Positions 7,000-8,888 of a DNA stretch of 8,888 nt are shown here, piece by piece. Source of the DNA: Clostridiales bacterium (GTDB lineage: Bacteria; Bacillota_A; Clostridia; Oscillospirales; Oscillospiraceae); NCBI GenBank assembly GCA_022777455.1, contig JALFGI010000153.1, positions 1 through 8,888 of the forward strand. Direction: 5' to 3'. Under the pieces are notes generated by a model. The model was given only the letters and a program-made list of their open reading frames with translations. It did not search any database and had not been told where the DNA came from. Each line of letters starts with the position of its first letter. Within the stretch, counting starts at the first letter, position 1. Position numbers and translations under genes: made by a program.

Positions 7000-7021
7000 T
7001 GTGTAAACCCCAGCGCATTGA

Positions 7022-8374
7022 TTATTGCACCAATGTCAGATGCTGCCAGCGGCCCTGGCGGTAGCGGCGGATGCACACCAGGCCCGTCACCATCCAGGTC
7101 AGGCCCTGGGTGAGCCACACGCCCCAATAGCCGATGGCGGCAATGCGGGTGAGCACGCCGGCAAAAATGATGCGGCACACCACTTCCGTCATGCCGTTAA
7201 TCAGGCTGAACCGGGAATCGCCGCAGCCGTTGAGGATACCCCGGGGGACATAGATCATGCCCAGGAAGAAATAAAAGAAGCAGTCGATTCTCAGCGCCGT
7301 GGCACCCATGGCGATGACCTCCGGCTCCTTGACAAAGCAGCCCACCGTCCAGCCGCCCAGCAGCCAGAAGAAGGGAATCATGAAAAGGCTCAGCACCAGA
7401 ACCACCAGGCTGGAGGCCCAATAGCCCCGTTTCACCCGGTCGATCTTCCCCGCGCCCTTGTTCTGTCCGGCAAAGCTGGTCAGGGTGGTATTCAAAGAGG
7501 TGAAGGGCATCTGCACCAGCTGCTCGATTTTCACCACCACGGTGTAAGCCGCCATCACCGTCTGGCCGTAGGAGTTCACCACCCCCTGCAGCACCAGGCA
7601 GGAAACGGAGATCAGGGAGCTTTGCAGCGCCATGGGAATGCCCAGCCGCATGCAGCGGGAGATGATGTGCTTCCGGGGCTTCCACTCCCCCCGGGTGAGC
7701 TGGAAATAGGGGACCTTCCGCCAGGCATACACCGCGCTGACGAGGAAGGAGAAATACTGGGAGATCACCGTGGCCAGGGCAACGCCGAACACCCCCCAGT
7801 TCATTCCCAGCACGAACGCCAGGTCCAGGACGATATTCATCACGCAGCTGAGGATCAGAAAATACAGGGGCGATCTGGAATCCCCCAGGGCCCGCAGCAG
7901 GGCGGCCACACCGTTGTACAGCGCCACCGCCGCAACGCCCAGGCTGGTGACGCGCAGATAGGTCAGCGACAGGGGGAAGATTTCCGCTGGCACCTGCAAA
8001 AGCCCCAGCATCCAGGGGGCCAGGAAAAAGCCCAGCAAACTGACGGCACTGCCCGCCGCCAGAAGAATATACGTAGAGTTGGCAATGGTGGCACGGATCA
8101 GGGCGTCATCCCTGGCCCCAAAATACTGGGAGGCCAGAATGCCGATGCCAATGGCAAGGCCCGAGCTCAACGAGAAGAACAGGAAGCCCAGCGACCCGCA
8201 GGTGCCCACGGCCGCCAGGGCGTCCGCGCCCACATAGTTGCCCACCACCACGGAATCCACCACATTGTAGAATTGCTGAAACAGATTCCCCACCAGCAGC
8301 GGCAGGGTAAACAGAAGAATATGCCGCAGGGGGCTGCCCTCGGTCATGTCGGTCACACGTTTTGTCTGTGCCAT
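7022..8374 (-). CDS. MATE-family multidrug efflux transporter
   Basis: A polytopic inner-membrane cation-coupled exporter of 450 residues, the usual MATE length (about 450), with twelve predicted helices in two homologous halves. The first half opens with the signature region LFTLPLLVGNLFQQFYNVVD, followed by VVGNYVGADALAAVG. The second half begins near the segment LGIPMALQSSLISVS and includes VVVKIEQLVQMPF and SFAGQNKGAGK, typical of the NorM/MepA-like branch found in Firmicutes. GGAGGG lies 8 bases before the ATG. The gene has its own strong promoter and stands alone: a repeat element abuts its 3' end and the upstream gene is divergent. The substrate cannot be read from the sequence; drugs or metabolites are both possible. 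I see no clear terminator with a T tract beyond the stop codon. Confidence 0.93.
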   Translation of the reverse strand: MAQTKRVTDMTEGSPLRHILLFTLPLLVGNLFQQFYNVVDSVVVGNYVGADALAAVGTCGSLGFLFFSLSSGLAIGIGILASQYFGARDDALIRATIANSTYILLAAGSAVSLLGFFLAPWMLGLLQVPAEIFPLSLTYLRVTSLGVAAVALYNGVAALLRALGDSRSPLYFLILSCVMNIVLDLAFVLGMNWGVFGVALATVISQYFSFLVSAVYAWRKVPYFQLTRGEWKPRKHIISRCMRLGIPMALQSSLISVSCLVLQGVVNSYGQTVMAAYTVVVKIEQLVQMPFTSLNTTLTSFAGQNKGAGKIDRVKRGYWASSLVVLVLSLFMIPFFWLLGGWTVGCFVKEPEVIAMGATALRIDCFFYFFLGMIYVPRGILNGCGDSRFSLINGMTEVVCRIIFAGVLTRIAAIGYWGVWLTQGLTWMVTGLVCIRRYRQGRWQHLTLVQ

Positions 8375-8426
8375 TTTTCATTCCCTCCAGGAAGAAAAAA
8401 GAAGTTATTTTCCCTTGAACCGCTGC

Positions 8427-8455
8427 ATTATAGCACAGGCCCTTTCCAATGTAAA
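8427..8455 (-). promoter_or_regulatory. Strong promoter of the MATE gene
   Basis: On the minus strand, -35 TTTACA (complement of 8450-8455) and -10 TATAAT (complement of 8427-8432) are 17 bases apart. The -10 is preceded by TGC, giving an extended -10. The start of transcription would fall about 45 bases before the MATE ATG at 8374. Confidence 0.82.
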
Positions 8456-8615
8456 TCCCGATTTGCAGGGGCGGGAAAAAATCTCCGCCGTTTCGGAACA
8501 GGAGGGCGGAAAGCCCTGGGAGCCTTCGCCGTATTCCACAATTTCGCCAGATTTTCCCGGGGCGGAATCGCATATTTGTCTAAATAATTTGGCGATATTG
8601 TCAACTGTAAAGCTA

Positions 8616-8644
8616 TCGACTTTTTTCCTTTTTGGAGCTATAAT
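8616..8644 (+). promoter_or_regulatory. Promoter of the isomerase-like gene
   Basis: A perfect -10 TATAAT (8639-8644) lies 17 bases after TCGACT (8616-8621), which matches the -35 consensus at four of six positions. The T-rich spacer is consistent with a sigma-A promoter. It is on the same strand as, and about 105 bases before, the ATG at 8748. Confidence 0.7.
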
Positions 8645-8747
8645 GGAAAATGTGATTCAGGGCCTTTTTGCGTTGCCCGCTGCGGCAAGGCTGTTTCCCC
8701 GCCCGAACGCAATATACCGATATTACTGACGAAGGAGAGTACCGATC

Positions 8748-8888
8748 ATGAACAACATTCCTGAAGTAAAGCTGGGCATCATTGCCGTGTCCCGTGACTG
8801 CTTCCCCATCGCCCTTTCCACCCAGCGCCGCAAGAACATCGTGGCTGCCTACGGCGAAGGCCTGTATGAGTGCCCCATCACCGTGGAG
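8748..8888 (+). CDS. Probable L-fucose/L-arabinose isomerase-family protein, 5' end only
   Basis: The first 47 codons of a gene that runs off the window. AAGGAGA ends 9 bases before the ATG. The N-terminus (MNNIPEVKLGIIAVSRDCFP, then RRKNIVAAYG and ECPITVE) resembles the start of L-fucose/L-arabinose isomerase-like proteins of Clostridia, where a first beta strand LGIIAVSRDCFP leads into the substrate-binding fold. If correct, the product would be a cytoplasmic sugar-isomerase-fold enzyme acting in deoxysugar or pentose use. The catalytic metal-binding residues lie beyond the window, so neither activity nor integrity can be judged. The assignment rests on family resemblance recalled from a short stretch; the start codon itself is well supported. 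Confidence 0.6.
   Translation, partial: MNNIPEVKLGIIAVSRDCFPIALSTQRRKNIVAAYGEGLYECPITVE

Larger units (their letters stand above)
8375..8747. other. Divergent intergenic region between MATE and isomerase-like genes
   Basis: This 373-bp gap holds a minus-strand promoter for the MATE gene (8427-8455) and a plus-strand promoter for the isomerase-like gene (8616-8644). Between them, 8456-8615, I see no gene, clear operator or structured RNA. The isomerase-like transcript would have an untranslated leader of roughly 95 bases with no recognised riboswitch. Confidence 0.75.

Noticed and set aside
5682..7178. A 498-codon minus-strand frame spanning the ATPase start, the TetR gene and a repeat element
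   Set aside because: It crosses three unrelated features, has no recognisable domain and overlaps genes with clear starts and motifs.
7025..8587. A 520-codon plus-strand open frame over the MATE gene
   Set aside because: It is a compositional shadow with no domain, and it runs into the promoter region of the MATE gene.
8346..8729. A 127-codon plus-strand frame upstream of the isomerase-like gene, with an internal ATG at 8643
   Set aside because: It overlaps the MATE 5' end and both promoters. The internal ATG overlaps the -10 box, so it would not be in the transcript and cannot be a leader peptide.

Overview
The window reads as chromosomal DNA from a moderately GC-rich, low-coding-density Firmicute, most likely a gut-type Oscillospiraceae/Ruminococcaceae-like Clostridia. 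The support is: strong GGAGG-type ribosome binding sites, G/C-rich third codon positions, a cell-surface protein built of the HVWDxG/YTCxxCG modules common in gut Clostridia, a Firmicutes-type TetR regulator, and two copies of a small palindromic intergenic repeat of a kind I associate with this group. The taxonomic call is inference.

Layout. (1) 31-3333, plus strand: a 1,100-residue exported, membrane-anchored protein with a signal peptide, an N-terminal beta-rich domain faintly like an M23/LytM fold, a TEPPTEAP linker, a long array of Cys/His modules, an Ig-like domain and a C-terminal transmembrane anchor. (2) 3334-3711: a terminator, a 217-bp nested-palindrome element with 14-bp terminal inverted repeats, and a terminator for the opposite strand. 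(3) 3712-6024, minus strand: a complete Zn/Cd/Pb-type P1B ATPase. (4) 6025-6197: a divergent control region with a TATAAT palindrome and an inverted repeat that is a candidate operator. (5) 6198-6773, plus strand: a TetR-family regulator. (6) 6774-7021: a weak terminator and a second copy of the palindromic element in the opposite orientation. (7) 7022-8374, minus strand: a MATE-family efflux transporter with a clear promoter. (8) 8375-8747: divergent promoter region. (9) 8748-8888, plus strand: the first 47 codons of a probable L-fucose/L-arabinose isomerase-family gene, cut by the window edge.

How they fit together. The ATPase and TetR gene are a divergent pair, and the simplest reading is that the regulator controls metal export. 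The Cys and His residues in its ligand domain make a metal-sensing role possible but unproven. The two palindromic elements lie in convergent 3'-to-3' gaps on either side of this pair, in mutually inverted orientation. The surface protein, the MATE pump and the isomerase are separate transcription units with no evident functional link. I see no CRISPR array, rRNA, tRNA, integrase, transposase or other clear defence or novel enzymatic system. The least explained items are the Cys/His modular surface protein and the palindromic repeat.
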